A stretch of 64,000 bases of DNA from an uncultured Chitinophaga sp. (lineage in GTDB: Bacteria; Bacteroidota; Bacteroidia; Cytophagales; Cyclobacteriaceae): positions 1 through 64,000 of the forward strand of contig CABHOK010000006.1 of assembly GCA_902168205.1 (NCBI GenBank), given 5' to 3'. Below the pieces are notes generated by a model. It worked only from the letters and a program-made list of their open reading frames with translations. It was not told the DNA's origin and made no database searches. Every line of letters begins with the position of its first letter. The first letter of the stretch is position 1. Made by a program: the position numbers and the translations under genes. Below, piece by piece: positions 27,336-36,482 of the stretch.

Positions 27336-27492
27336 GCCGGATATCAAGTTTTTTCAAATAATTTTAAAATAGACCTGCAATCCCCTATCTTACGCGGGTA
27401 GTTGTATAGCAGCGTTCATCCGTCTAAACACACACTGGAACACCAGAAAATTACTTTCATCGTACCGTTTTTTTAAAGTGTTCGAATCCGCT

Positions 27493-27500
27493 TAATTTTG
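27493..27500 (+). promoter_or_regulatory. -7 box of the large TPR kinase gene
   Basis: TAATTTTG matches TAnnTTTG and stands 25 bases before the ATG at 27526. No TTTG at -33. Confidence 0.42.
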
Positions 27501-27525
27501 TCGATAACGTTTTACCTATCCGGGC

Positions 27526-30243
27526 ATGAATCGTGGCAAGGCTTTCGTTCTAATCTGCTTCCTGAGCTTGCTTTTCTGCGTTGCTGCCGCCCAATCAAAG
27601 ATTACGGATAGCCTGGAAAAACGCCTTCCGCAAACCGCTGACGAAGAAAGGGTAAATATCCTGAATCAACTCACATACGAATTTATTACGCACGACAACG
27701 CCAAAGTAATTCGTTATGGTGATGAAGCCATTCGCATCAGCCGACAGATCGGCTACATAAAAGGCGAAGCTATAGCGCATACCTATCGTGGCGTATATGA
27801 ATATCTATCAGGGGAATTCAAACAGGCGCATATAGACCTGCATCGTGGTCTCACGTTGTCTATTAAAGCTGGCGATCGGTCCAACCAGGGATATACTCTG
27901 TTACAACTCGGTGTTTGCTCGTTGGAAGAAGTCGAAAAAGACTCTGCGCTATATTACTTCGAACAAGCCTATACTATTTTCAAAGACAGCACCAATGCCT
28001 TAACGCTTTCCAAGATATACCGGAACATGAGCGCACTTTACGGGCAGCGGTATCAATATGACAAGCAACAAATTTACCTCGACCGTGCTATTGCTATACG
28101 GAGATTGTTGAAAGATGATATACTACTGGCCGATGCGTTGATTCTGAAAGCAGGTAACATTCTTGCTTCCGGGGAGATTGGTGAAACTGAAAGTCTTCTG
28201 AACGAAGCCGAGCGGTTGGTGATCGATCACACCGAAGACAAAGAAGACCTTCATGACATCCGTCACCTGCGCGCGCTTATACTCTTTCGGAAAGGTAAAT
28301 TTGACGAAGGACTTGTTTTGTTTGACTCAGCTCGCAATTACTATTTCAGCAAATCACTAATCCGTAAGTATATAACGCTGCTCACCGACATGGGAAAAGT
28401 GTTTTCCGATCGAGGGGAATACGAACTGGCGCTCAATAATTTGTACGATGCACTCCGCCTTAGTAAAGAACATGGCTTTGAAGCCGACACTTATATTATT
28501 CGTAATCGTATAGGATGGGTAAATTTTCATCTTGGTGATATGACACAAGCGCTACGTCTTGCGAATGAAGCATTGCGGGATGGGCCTAAACGACAACTTG
28601 AAGGTGATCTTGCAGAAGCACTCATGCTGAAAGGTGCAGTACTCACGGATATGCATAAATATAGCGCTGCAAAGGCATCACTCGATTCTGCTTTACAGTT
28701 ATATACCCGTTTACAAGATGACAGAGGATTGAGTGAAGTGCTGATGAACCTCGGCTACCTGGAAGCTCGCCAACAACGATACACATCTGCCCTAGCCCTG
28801 TACCAGCAAAGCATGGAACGCGCGGAGACTTCAAACTATCCATACGGACTGGCACGTTCACGCTGGGGAACCGGGGATATATATACGCATCTCGGTAACT
28901 ATAAAAATGCTACTCGACTGCTTGATTTGTCAGAACAATATTGTCGGTTAGCACATGCGAATGAACTGCTCATACTTAATTACAATACGCGCAGAGATTT
29001 GCTGGCGGCACAACAACGCTATAAAGAGTCGTTGCAGTATTCTATGATGGCGACTGCGTTGAAAGATTCCATTCACCGAACAGATCTTGCACGCAGGTTT
29101 ATTAACCTTGAAAAAACGCAGGAGATCGAGCAACGCGACCGGAACATTAAAGAACTGCAAAAAGACAAACAACTTGCCCAGGACAAAATTCACTTGCAAG
29201 AGTCACGTTTGAGACAACAGTATATATTGATTGCCGCGGGTATATTTTGCATTGCGTTACTGGCTATAGTCGCCACCCTATATTATCGGTTCTACCGGAG
29301 AATTAAAGTTCTCAATGTAACTATCACTGACAAGAACAAACGTATACAGGCGCAGGCGCATAAACTCCAGGACATGAATGCCGAGCTGAAACATTTATAC
29401 CAGGAAGTATCGGAGCAGAATGAAGAGATCCAGGCACAATCCAACAAGCTTTCGGAAAGTAACAAGAGTATAAGTGACCTGAACCGAAACCTGGAGAGAA
29501 TTGTAGCCGAGAAAACACAAGAGCTAAGCACGACCAATGAAGAGCTGGTGCGCTATAACAACGAATTGTTGCAATTCTCCTATACAGTGTCTCATAACCT
29601 GCGTGGCCCCGTAGTAAGATTGTTAGGACTTGCCGGGTTAGCGCAGACTGAACAGGAGCTTGCGCAGGCGAAACAATGGATCGATATGATGGTGAAGACA
29701 GCCGAAGAACTTGATCTGATTATTAAAGATCTGAGCAAAGTATTAGACTTACGCAACGACCCTGACCGCTATCTTGAAACAGTTGATTTTGAAAAAGAAT
29801 GGAAACAAAGCATCAGTCTGCTACAAGATACTATTACCGGCCAGGAAGAAATCAAGTATGACTTCAGCGCGTTACCCAACATCACAACGGTGCGCGCTAT
29901 GTTGCAAAGTACATTTTATAACCTGCTGAGTAACGCCATTAAATTCAAATCACCTGACCGTAAACTTATCGTAACGGCCACCAGCAAGCGCGTAAACGGC
30001 CATGCCATCATCGAAGTTCGCGACAACGGACTTGGTTTCGACACCAATCTATACCAGGAAAAACTTTTCAAACTATATAAACGATTCCACTCGCACGTAG
30101 AAGGTCGTGGCATAGGACTATATTTGATCAAAGCACAGATCGAAGCGTTGCACGGCACAATTACCGCAGAGTCCCAACCTGGAGCAGGCTCTTTGTTTCG
30201 GGTGCGTTTGCCTTTGCATGAAGAGCAGAGTAATCACGTGTAA
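27526..30243 (+). CDS. TPR sensor histidine kinase (HisKA/HATPase)
   Basis: A 905-residue sensor. A signal peptide (LICFLSLLFCVAAAQ) is followed by a long TPR array (about 35-540), one membrane span (about 566-588, ILIAAGIFCIALLAIVATLYYRFY), and a coiled coil rich in Lys/Gln/Glu (about 590-680). HisKA follows with His690 in YTVSHNLRGPVVRL, then HATPase_c with N-box TFYNLLSNAIKFKS, VRDNGLGFD and GRGIGLYLIKAQIEALHG. No receiver domain or adjacent response regulator gene is present, so it is an orphan kinase. The coiled coil could transmit TPR binding events. Stimulus unknown. Confidence 0.93.
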   Translation: MNRGKAFVLICFLSLLFCVAAAQSKITDSLEKRLPQTADEERVNILNQLTYEFITHDNAKVIRYGDEAIRISRQIGYIKGEAIAHTYRGVYEYLSGEFKQAHIDLHRGLTLSIKAGDRSNQGYTLLQLGVCSLEEVEKDSALYYFEQAYTIFKDSTNALTLSKIYRNMSALYGQRYQYDKQQIYLDRAIAIRRLLKDDILLADALILKAGNILASGEIGETESLLNEAERLVIDHTEDKEDLHDIRHLRALILFRKGKFDEGLVLFDSARNYYFSKSLIRKYITLLTDMGKVFSDRGEYELALNNLYDALRLSKEHGFEADTYIIRNRIGWVNFHLGDMTQALRLANEALRDGPKRQLEGDLAEALMLKGAVLTDMHKYSAAKASLDSALQLYTRLQDDRGLSEVLMNLGYLEARQQRYTSALALYQQSMERAETSNYPYGLARSRWGTGDIYTHLGNYKNATRLLDLSEQYCRLAHANELLILNYNTRRDLLAAQQRYKESLQYSMMATALKDSIHRTDLARRFINLEKTQEIEQRDRNIKELQKDKQLAQDKIHLQESRLRQQYILIAAGIFCIALLAIVATLYYRFYRRIKVLNVTITDKNKRIQAQAHKLQDMNAELKHLYQEVSEQNEEIQAQSNKLSESNKSISDLNRNLERIVAEKTQELSTTNEELVRYNNELLQFSYTVSHNLRGPVVRLLGLAGLAQTEQELAQAKQWIDMMVKTAEELDLIIKDLSKVLDLRNDPDRYLETVDFEKEWKQSISLLQDTITGQEEIKYDFSALPNITTVRAMLQSTFYNLLSNAIKFKSPDRKLIVTATSKRVNGHAIIEVRDNGLGFDTNLYQEKLFKLYKRFHSHVEGRGIGLYLIKAQIEALHGTITAESQPGAGSLFRVRLPLHEEQSNHV

Positions 30244-30249
30244 TTACAC
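30238..30249 (+). terminator. Short palindrome with T-run after the kinase gene
   Basis: The self-complementary GTGTAATTACAC overlaps the kinase stop codon and is followed by TTTTTT. The stem is short and AT-rich, so this is a weak terminator candidate. Confidence 0.3.
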
Positions 30250-30311
30250 TTTTTTATTTACCCGATTAATACGATGTTAAAAGCGCATTTCGAATGAAAT
30301 GAGACAACGTC

Positions 30312-30684
30312 TTACTGCGGCAGTCGAATTTCTGTTGAATAATTCTCACTGATAAATCGATAGGTACGACTTATCTCTGGTGAATCTTCAAGATAAAGAA
30401 GGTAAACGCTGTCAGCTATCTGATAAGGTTCATTGGACATGGTACTCAAAAACTCCCTGCCACTAACAACGTATTTAAACGTTACCGAGACAGTTCCCTT
30501 TTCACCAACCTTCTCAGTGTTTGTAACAACAGCCTTTACTGTCCTGCCGTCCCTCGCTAGTCTGAAATTTTCAATTGTTCTTAATGAGCTTCTTGCTATA
30601 AAAAATAACAACCGCAATGCATAGCAGCGTAAGGAAATGGAATCGTCTACCTTGTACAACTAAATAAGGCAATTCGATTGACAT
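30312..30684 (-). pseudogene. Small membrane-anchored protein gene interrupted by a one-base frameshift
   Basis: Two overlapping frames together look like one protein. From ATG 30684, a frame reads MSIELPYLVVQGRRFHFLTL and a membrane span (LTLLCIAVVIFY), then stops after 37 codons. The frame ending at 30312 has only a TTG start (30659) but a well-formed beta-rich C-terminal domain (VKAVVTNTEKVGEKGTVSVT, FKYVVSGREFLS). Removing one base from the A6 run at 30600-30605 (T6 on the coding strand) joins them into a protein of about 123 residues with an N-terminal anchor. It may be a true frameshift, a phase-variable tract or a sequencing error. Function unknown. Confidence 0.6.
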
Positions 30685-30751
30685 CAATGAATGCCGCGTC
30701 TGTGGTTGTTCCTTTTTCAATCCTACAAATATTAACTAATTCGTTAACATA

Positions 30752-30789
30752 GAAAATCCATCATGAGAAATATATCATGATGGATTTTC
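30752..30789 (-). terminator. Terminator of the papain-like protease gene
   Basis: A perfect 15-bp stem (30752-30766 with 30775-30789) with an 8-base loop begins 12 bases after the protease stop. The 3' arm ends in ATTTTC on the minus strand; the following U-tract is weak. Confidence 0.7.
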
Positions 30790-30801
30790 AAGAATTAACT
30801 C

Positions 30802-31836
30802 TTACAAGCCAAAGTTTCTCGTGTTGATCCACTCTGCTTTGATCAGCGACCACCAATCCACAGCGAGGCGTCTTAGTATATATTCATACGGCAGCCAGCC
30901 ATAGCCATTATTTCCCCAGCCAGTGCCCCATGAATTGCGGATTAATAGAGCTCCTGTTGTCTTAGCTCCATTGTTACGATTTGTGATCGTGATGCGATCA
31001 TCATAACCTGCTGCTACTACAGCATGACCACCAATTACGTTTTCTCCCGGAGAAGGGAATGGAATTTTTCCACTGGTACTTGCCTGGTTCAGTGATGTAT
31101 AACAAGTGAATCCGAACATGGCTGGTATACCTGCAGCAATCCATGCTTTGATTTGCTGTAGCAGATCATTTGGATTTATACCGGGTGTATCATGTCTGAA
31201 ATAACTGATCGACTGATAATTCTGTGCGAAGGAGTAGCAAAAAGCAGTTGGTTCGGAATCAAAACCGGTTATGCGGTAGGGCCAATATTTTTCAGGACAC
31301 ACTCCGAATACCGTCAGTGCCTCCATCGTTGTACGCAGATATGCGCCTGTATCTCCTGTCCAATTCAACAAGTTACGCGTTGCTTTGTAAAGGAAAAGTC
31401 GTGAGGCATCGATGTGATTCCCGAAGGCCCTTCGTTCAAAATATTCAATTACACCAGCACCTGCATTTGCTGTGCAGGAACCCAATGAGCCCTGATCTTC
31501 AATCGGAGAAAACCACTGTGTCAGATTAGCACTTGCCGGAAGCGAAGGCGCATTCAAAACACCTACCTCCAACGCCATTTCTTTTACTCCGCTACGTACG
31601 CCTTTTGCTTTTCTTTTTTCGTCCACTGCATCTATATCCGTGTTGATGTTATAATCACGGAAGTCAGGAAGCTCACGCAACCATCCCATTGCTTTTTGTC
31701 CGGGTGAAACATACTCGATTATCTCTGCACTCACTTCATGATAGTCAGCATCAGAAATTTTGAACTTTGCCATTTCTTTTTGTTCTGCGAGGATCTCATC
31801 GAGATTCAATGTCTCCTCAAGGGTTCTTTTGGCCAT
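30802..31836 (-). CDS. Papain-like C1A cysteine protease
   Basis: A 344-residue C1-family peptidase. An N-terminal region of about 100 residues, acidic then with 'GWLRELPDFRDYNI', resembles a pro-segment. The catalytic triad is complete: Cys in DQGSLGSCTANAGAG, His in GGHAVVAAGYDD, Asn in LIRNSWGTGWGNNGYGWLPY. The Gln of the oxyanion hole is in EDQGSLGSC. The ATG at 31836 (MAKRTLEETL) is chosen; no signal peptide is seen, and the upstream extension to 31938 would add an unlikely hydrophobic-basic stretch. It is probably cytoplasmic or exported by another route. A hairpin terminator follows it. Confidence 0.92.
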   Translation of the reverse strand: MAKRTLEETLNLDEILAEQKEMAKFKISDADYHEVSAEIIEYVSPGQKAMGWLRELPDFRDYNINTDIDAVDEKRKAKGVRSGVKEMALEVGVLNAPSLPASANLTQWFSPIEDQGSLGSCTANAGAGVIEYFERRAFGNHIDASRLFLYKATRNLLNWTGDTGAYLRTTMEALTVFGVCPEKYWPYRITGFDSEPTAFCYSFAQNYQSISYFRHDTPGINPNDLLQQIKAWIAAGIPAMFGFTCYTSLNQASTSGKIPFPSPGENVIGGHAVVAAGYDDRITITNRNNGAKTTGALLIRNSWGTGWGNNGYGWLPYEYILRRLAVDWWSLIKAEWINTRNFGL

Positions 31837-32143
31837 AAATGTTAGGGTTTTATTTTGCCTACTCTTTCTCTGGATTTTCGGCTTACTCCATGGTATATAT
31901 AGGGCTATACATGATGCGATAAGTGTATATGATAGCATCGTGACTGCGATGCAAACACACCGCTGCTATACATTAAATCGTGAAAGTTGAACATTGAAAG
32001 GAAATTCCGAGACTATCTGAATCAAACTGTCCAGATATAGTATAAAGCCGAACAACTTGTACAGGCTTTAAAGAACTGTTCTTGCTGCTAAATCTTTTTC
32101 TGCTTCTCCTGCAGAATAGCTCTTTGTTACACACCGATGTCCC

Positions 32144-32159
32144 CGATGAATATTCATCG
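32144..32159. repeat. Perfect 16-bp palindrome CGATGAATATTCATCG
   Basis: It is self-complementary with no spacer and lies about 310 bases upstream of the protease ATG. It could be a dimeric regulator site; nothing else supports this. Confidence 0.45.
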
Positions 32160-32194
32160 TGCCGAAACGCACGCTTTCAGGGAACAAAAACAAA

Positions 32195-32236
32195 AGCCCA
32201 TCTGCCGCTTCATTCTTCAGAAGCGGTGGATGGGCT
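32195..32236 (-). terminator. Terminator of the MORN lipoprotein gene
   Basis: 17-base arms (32195-32211 and 32220-32236) pair except for two positions, with an 8-base loop. On the minus strand TTTTGTTTTTG follows. It lies 115 bases past the stop at 32351. Confidence 0.7.
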
Positions 32237-32350
32237 CTGCGTATACGAATATAGTGAAAATTAAAGAATGAGCAATGTTAATATGCTGTTCAGATCGTGA
32301 AAAGCTTTAACGTGTTTCTGTGCAAAATTTTAGACTCACAATCTAGTCTA

Positions 32351-33148
32351 TCAAATTATATCTTCGAAACGATCAATAGAGGCATCAGTCGTATCTGTTT
32401 TAAAGATCCGCTTATCAAACAAAAAACCGTCCAAAGTGTCATTCGCTGACGGTATAAATTCGATTTTATAGAACAGTTTATTTATGTCAATGCTATTGTC
32501 AATAGAAATAACATTCTTCAGAGAATCAGATAGAATTATTGGTCCATTGACAGCTTCGAAATTTTCGTCTGTTCGAAATCCAAGGGATAAATGAGCGTTC
32601 CCTTCAAACTTAACCCTAGTGGTCACCGTAATTTCTGTTGAACCAGTCCTTTTCTCTACTGTAAAAGCAGGAAAGAAGAGCTCCATCTCTTTAATATTAT
32701 CGGGTCCAAATTTAACGATATAGTATAGTTCTCCTTTTTCAGAATATAAATGTCTTTCGGAAAGAAGCCCTTTTTTATCAAATACTTTATACTCACCTGA
32801 CTTCGCTCCATCAACGTAATAAGAATCAAGTAGTTTTTGACCATTCGAGTGATATACCTCAACCTTACCGTTTAGTTTTCCATTTCTATAACTGGCCTTC
32901 TCCTCAAGATTTCCATTTTGAAAATAACGCTCGATATAACCATTGCCAAAGCCTTTGATCCAATATCCTTTTGACTTTAGGTTACCATCAGGGTAGTATG
33001 TAACAAAATCACCATCAAAGAGTCCATTTATCTTTCGAGCTCTGTACATCACATTTCCATTTTCATAGTATTTAATTTCATAGTCACGGCTACAACTCGA
33101 AATAGCAATAAACAACGCCATAAATATTAAAAGTAATCTTGTCGTCAT
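32351..33148 (-). CDS. MORN-repeat lipoprotein (YwqK-like)
   Basis: A 265-residue lipoprotein (signal LLLIFMALFIAISSC, Cys19). About five MORN_2 repeats follow (KYYENGNVMYRARKINGLFDG, YYPDGNLKSKGYW, YFQNGNLEEKASYRNGKLNG, YHSNGQKLLDSYYVDGAKSG, FDKKGLLSERHLY), then a beta-rich C-terminal domain of about 120 residues. MORN_2 proteins are often labelled YwqK-type antitoxins, but here the signal peptide and lack of a partner argue against that; a surface binding role is more likely. Hand counts of three 60-base lines gave 43, 35 and 33% GC, lower than many neighbours, so it may be acquired. Confidence 0.88.
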   Translation of the reverse strand: MTTRLLLIFMALFIAISSCSRDYEIKYYENGNVMYRARKINGLFDGDFVTYYPDGNLKSKGYWIKGFGNGYIERYFQNGNLEEKASYRNGKLNGKVEVYHSNGQKLLDSYYVDGAKSGEYKVFDKKGLLSERHLYSEKGELYYIVKFGPDNIKEMELFFPAFTVEKRTGSTEITVTTRVKFEGNAHLSLGFRTDENFEAVNGPIILSDSLKNVISIDNSIDINKLFYKIEFIPSANDTLDGFLFDKRIFKTDTTDASIDRFEDII

Positions 33149-33185
33149 ATAGTCTAATCAAGACACAAGCCTGACATTAATTCTC

Positions 33186-33809
33186 CTAGCCATTTACATG
33201 CTCCTTCTTCCACTTTTTATAGTTGGAAGCCAACAGTTTTATAGCCGAGCGTATCGTGGGCGCCCAATAATTACGGACACCGATTCCATCAGGTGCAGTG
33301 GTGTAGCGTTGTGAAATCAGAACTTTCTTCGTTGCAATGTCAAATACAACTGCGATGTGCACGCCTTGTTTCTTTGCTTTATTGTAGCGTTCAGCAATAA
33401 ATACGATACCAATACCCTCACTTTTACCTTCTTCATAGGCTCCTACCATTTCAGCAATATCAGACTTACTCAATGCACTATCGCTTGGTACAAAGCGAAT
33501 GTCGGGGGTTGACAGTGAATTGAGTTTTGAGACAGACGCTATATCAAAGTTAACTTTGCTTCGCTGTAAAGCTGCTGCCACATTGTACTTTTCCGTTTCA
33601 ACCAACATCAATGTATTCCAACCCTGAAAGTAATTGTGTAAATCTTTGTCGCCAAATGTCCCAACCATCTCAGCACGTGTATAGTCGATGCCATACCAGG
33701 TTATCGCAGTATCTGTAAAAAGATCTTTTAATGTATATACCTTTTGAGATAAAGCTGATGAACATATCAGTATAACCAAAGCTATAGTCGTTATCAACGA
33801 GCGGAACAT
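33186..33809 (-). CDS. Secreted protein of unknown function (207 aa)
   Basis: A 207-residue exported protein with a clear signal peptide (SLITTIALVILICSSALSQ). The mature part begins KVYTLKDLFTDTAITWYGIDYT and includes FQGWNTLMLVETEKYNVAAAL, EEGKSEGIGIVFIAERYNKA and HIAVVFDIATKKVLISQRYTT. This alternating pattern suggests a compact alpha/beta fold seen in many conserved Bacteroidota hypothetical proteins, but I do not recognise the family. It precedes the MORN lipoprotein gene by 37 bases on the same strand, so they are probably one operon. Confidence 0.82.
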   Translation of the reverse strand: MFRSLITTIALVILICSSALSQKVYTLKDLFTDTAITWYGIDYTRAEMVGTFGDKDLHNYFQGWNTLMLVETEKYNVAAALQRSKVNFDIASVSKLNSLSTPDIRFVPSDSALSKSDIAEMVGAYEEGKSEGIGIVFIAERYNKAKKQGVHIAVVFDIATKKVLISQRYTTAPDGIGVRNYWAPTIRSAIKLLASNYKKWKKEHVNG

Positions 33810-34105
33810 AAAATGAACAGAATAGTTTAAGGTTAGAGGTTGCGAATATCTTCCACAATTATAAGCGAAATATAATTACGCTATAAAAAATATTACTCTT
33901 TATTTACGATCTCAACTATCTTCAGGGATCTCTTTACTAAACAAGTACACTCTCAGTTAAAGTATCACCAACGTTCCACCGTGTCGCCCTCCAATCTATA
34001 TACTACACTGTTCATCTGTAATATCCCGTTGCGTAAACTTCCATGATTTGGGGTGATTCATTTTCGCCGAATCAAAATGTCTCATCAACATACAGCGGTC
34101 AAGGG

Positions 34106-35581
34106 CTAGCCCGAAACCTGATCGGCAACAATCCTGCTTCCCAATATACACGCGACTGTCCCAAGTCCGGGCCACGTGCTATCACCAGCCAGCCAGAAGT
34201 TCGGCACGCCTATGTTATGAGGTAACGCATTGAGATTTGAATTTTCAAAAGTCTGTCGTACACCTCCGACAGCACCTTGCGGTCGTCCGGTATATTTATG
34301 ATAGGTACGCGGAGTACCTACTTCATAAACCACTGCATTCCTGCCGAGGTCTGGATATACTCTCCTCGCCAGACTAAGCAGGTGATTGCCGATTGATTCC
34401 TTCTTCGCTTCATAAGCTTCATCCGTTAGTCCCTCCCACTCCTGTATCGGGCAATGTGTTGAGAGCATCACCGCACGATGTCCTGCAGGTGCACTTTTGA
34501 TATCACCCGAAGAAGACACCGATATAAACATATTGTTTCCATTACCGAACGGCTCATTATAACTTTGCAACAGTTGATGATGCGTGATCGGCTGATTGAT
34601 CACTTCTTCTTCCGGAACACCGAGAAACACAACGATCGCACCACCCAACGATTTAGCATCGCGCTTTACAAATGAGTCCAATCGCTTTTGTATAGTATCG
34701 GGTACTATGCGATAGGTGGCTTCTGCCGGAATAGCACTCACTACTTTCCTGGCTTGAAATATACCTTTACTTCCGCGCAGGTAAAATACAGCGTCAATCG
34801 TTGACACTTCGCTTACCTTATTTCCCACAACCAGTCTTCCACCAAGCCTCTTGTAGCGCATTGTAAAATGTTCCCACAAACCTTTCATACCACCCTGCGC
34901 ACGTTGAAGTCCTGCACCGCGAATCGTTATACCTAAAGCTGCATTGATAAGCGGAGCTTTATCTATAGTACTATGAACCGTATCTTCCACCAGCATACCC
35001 AACGCGTTTCTCAGCGGAACATCATTTTGCAGGTTGAACTTTTTCATCGCGTCCAGCAATGTCCAATGCAGGTAGCGAGCCATAAAAATATTCTGCACAC
35101 CAACCGCACGCATAGCCTGCAACACATCATATATACTTTGCAGCGGAAGCTTTATGCCATTTCGGCTTGCGTTCCAGAAAACACTGGCTATGTGGTCGAG
35201 AAATTTCCAGAATGCAATATGGTTCGGTGTGTTACCAAATTTTGCAAGACGCTCTGCATTCCATAACGTCTTATCGTGATACATAACAACTTCCCTATCG
35301 GGAAGCCATAGTTTATAATCGAGAAGATCAGCTTCCGGGAAAGGTATGTTTGTACTCGTGAACAACTCCCCTCCAACACCAGTTGCACCAAAATCCACCA
35401 GCGTGGTAGCACCTACGTCAAAAGCAAATCCTTTTCGCTTGAAGAATCCGGCACACCCCCCGGGTTGTCCATGTGCTTCGAGAATAACCGTTGAAAATCC
35501 TTTTGCCTGCAATCGCAGTGCAGTGGCCATGCCGGCAATGCCGCTTCCGATGATGGCTACATCGTAGGTTGGGGTGGTCAT
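34106..35581 (-). CDS. FAD-dependent phytoene-desaturase-family oxidoreductase
   Basis: A 491-residue flavoprotein of the CrtI/CrtD/retinol-saturase superfamily. The N-terminal dinucleotide-binding motif is VAIIGSGIAGMATALRLQAKG, followed by EAHGQPGGCAGFFKRKGFAFDVGATTL, a signature of carotenoid desaturases and isomerases. The C-terminal FAD contact is FWLAGDSTWPGLGTVACILGSR. No phytoene synthase or other carotenoid gene lies in the window, so the exact reaction (desaturation, isomerisation or saturation of a polyene) cannot be fixed. The DUF2071 gene lies 63 bases upstream and both are read leftward. Confidence 0.88.
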   Translation of the reverse strand: MTTPTYDVAIIGSGIAGMATALRLQAKGFSTVILEAHGQPGGCAGFFKRKGFAFDVGATTLVDFGATGVGGELFTSTNIPFPEADLLDYKLWLPDREVVMYHDKTLWNAERLAKFGNTPNHIAFWKFLDHIASVFWNASRNGIKLPLQSIYDVLQAMRAVGVQNIFMARYLHWTLLDAMKKFNLQNDVPLRNALGMLVEDTVHSTIDKAPLINAALGITIRGAGLQRAQGGMKGLWEHFTMRYKRLGGRLVVGNKVSEVSTIDAVFYLRGSKGIFQARKVVSAIPAEATYRIVPDTIQKRLDSFVKRDAKSLGGAIVVFLGVPEEEVINQPITHHQLLQSYNEPFGNGNNMFISVSSSGDIKSAPAGHRAVMLSTHCPIQEWEGLTDEAYEAKKESIGNHLLSLARRVYPDLGRNAVVYEVGTPRTYHKYTGRPQGAVGGVRQTFENSNLNALPHNIGVPNFWLAGDSTWPGLGTVACILGSRIVADQVSG

Positions 35582-35644
35582 GTTTTTTGGAGGCAGTAAT
35601 TAAGAAGTAAGGAGTGAGAATAAATTGTTGCTTGGCCTAATCGT

Positions 35645-36352
35645 TTATATACTGTGCCATTCGTGGGGTATATTTTCCATGAGTAAGGCATTGTCGAAGC
35701 ATATGGTGCCAGGGGGAAATATAGTTGTATCTTCAAAGAAAGTTGATGATAGCTCTTCTATAGCGAGTGGTTTAACGGACCAGCCTTTTGTTTTTAGCTG
35801 GATTTGTTTGAAGTGTCCTGGATTTGCAGATGGTGAACATCCTATAGAGCATTCCCGGAAACATTCGGATGCATGTTCGAGGGAGCGAAACATGGAATCG
35901 GACGGAAATGAACCACCAGCTTTTACGCTCACACGCAAGTTCGTACGATGATCCTCGCTGCTTACATTCACAACGTAATGTCCACCATCCTCCTTCGTAT
36001 CAAATTGGGCAGGATAATGAGGCCACGCAAAAATTCTTCCGGCAAGCCATACATTTAGTTTAGAATCTGTATCCCTTCTGGGTATATATACACCACAACG
36101 AACCCGACCATCTTCACGCCACTGTACCAGGATGCGATGGGCTGCATTTTCCGAATCGATCTTCAGGAAATCAGGAGAATATCGTAAGCCTATATTATGC
36201 AATTTCAACAAACATATACCGGCACTTGCATATCCACCGATTATAAGTGGCTCGAGGTGATCCGGCAAAATCTTTCTGACCACAGCCGGGGCTACTCGGT
36301 AGTTAATCAATATTCTTCGTGTAATTATTCCACTTAAGACAGGCAGTTCCAT
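35645..36352 (-). CDS. DUF2071-family protein (YqjF-like)
   Basis: A 235-residue cytoplasmic protein of the DUF2071/YqjF family, which has an acetoacetate-decarboxylase-like fold and no established reaction. Family-like features are the opening ILINYRVAPAVVRKILPDHLEP, the 'HRILVQWREDGRVRCGVYIPRRDTDS' segment and the C-terminal LSSTFFEDTTIFPPGTICFDNALLM. It lies upstream of the phytoene-desaturase-like gene and may be co-transcribed with it; the two families do co-occur near carotenoid genes, but a functional link is inference. Confidence 0.75.
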   Translation of the reverse strand: MELPVLSGIITRRILINYRVAPAVVRKILPDHLEPLIIGGYASAGICLLKLHNIGLRYSPDFLKIDSENAAHRILVQWREDGRVRCGVYIPRRDTDSKLNVWLAGRIFAWPHYPAQFDTKEDGGHYVVNVSSEDHRTNLRVSVKAGGSFPSDSMFRSLEHASECFRECSIGCSPSANPGHFKQIQLKTKGWSVKPLAIEELSSTFFEDTTIFPPGTICFDNALLMENIPHEWHSI

Positions 36353-36407
36353 AAGAAAGAAATTAATGTCGATGTACTCTTGTATACGGAAGTTGCCATT
36401 TAAAGTT

Positions 36408-36441
36408 TATCAAATTTTCAGTAAATACTGAAAGTTTGATA
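36408..36441 (-). terminator. Hairpin after the GNAT gene
   Basis: A 16-bp stem with one G:T pair (36408-36423 with 36426-36441) and a 2-base loop lies 42 bases past the GNAT stop. No real U-tract follows on the minus strand; it could also be an operator for the DUF2071 gene. Confidence 0.5.
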
Positions 36442-36482
36442 TTTATTATCAGAACAAATGTTTTTGAAACGAGTTGAAATTG

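Larger units (their letters stand above)
31837..32350. other. Intergenic region upstream of the protease gene
   Basis: No gene is apparent in these 514 bases. It contains a hairpin terminator (32195-32236) for the gene on its right and a perfect 16-bp palindrome at 32144-32159; the rest is featureless. Confidence 0.55.

Noticed and set aside
27479-27490. GTTCGAATCC resembles a tRNA T-loop
   Set aside because: No matching acceptor, D or anticodon stems surround it; it lies in a promoter region.
32351-33148. YwqK-type antitoxin, hence a toxin-antitoxin system
   Set aside because: The protein has a lipoprotein signal, five MORN repeats and no adjacent toxin-like gene.
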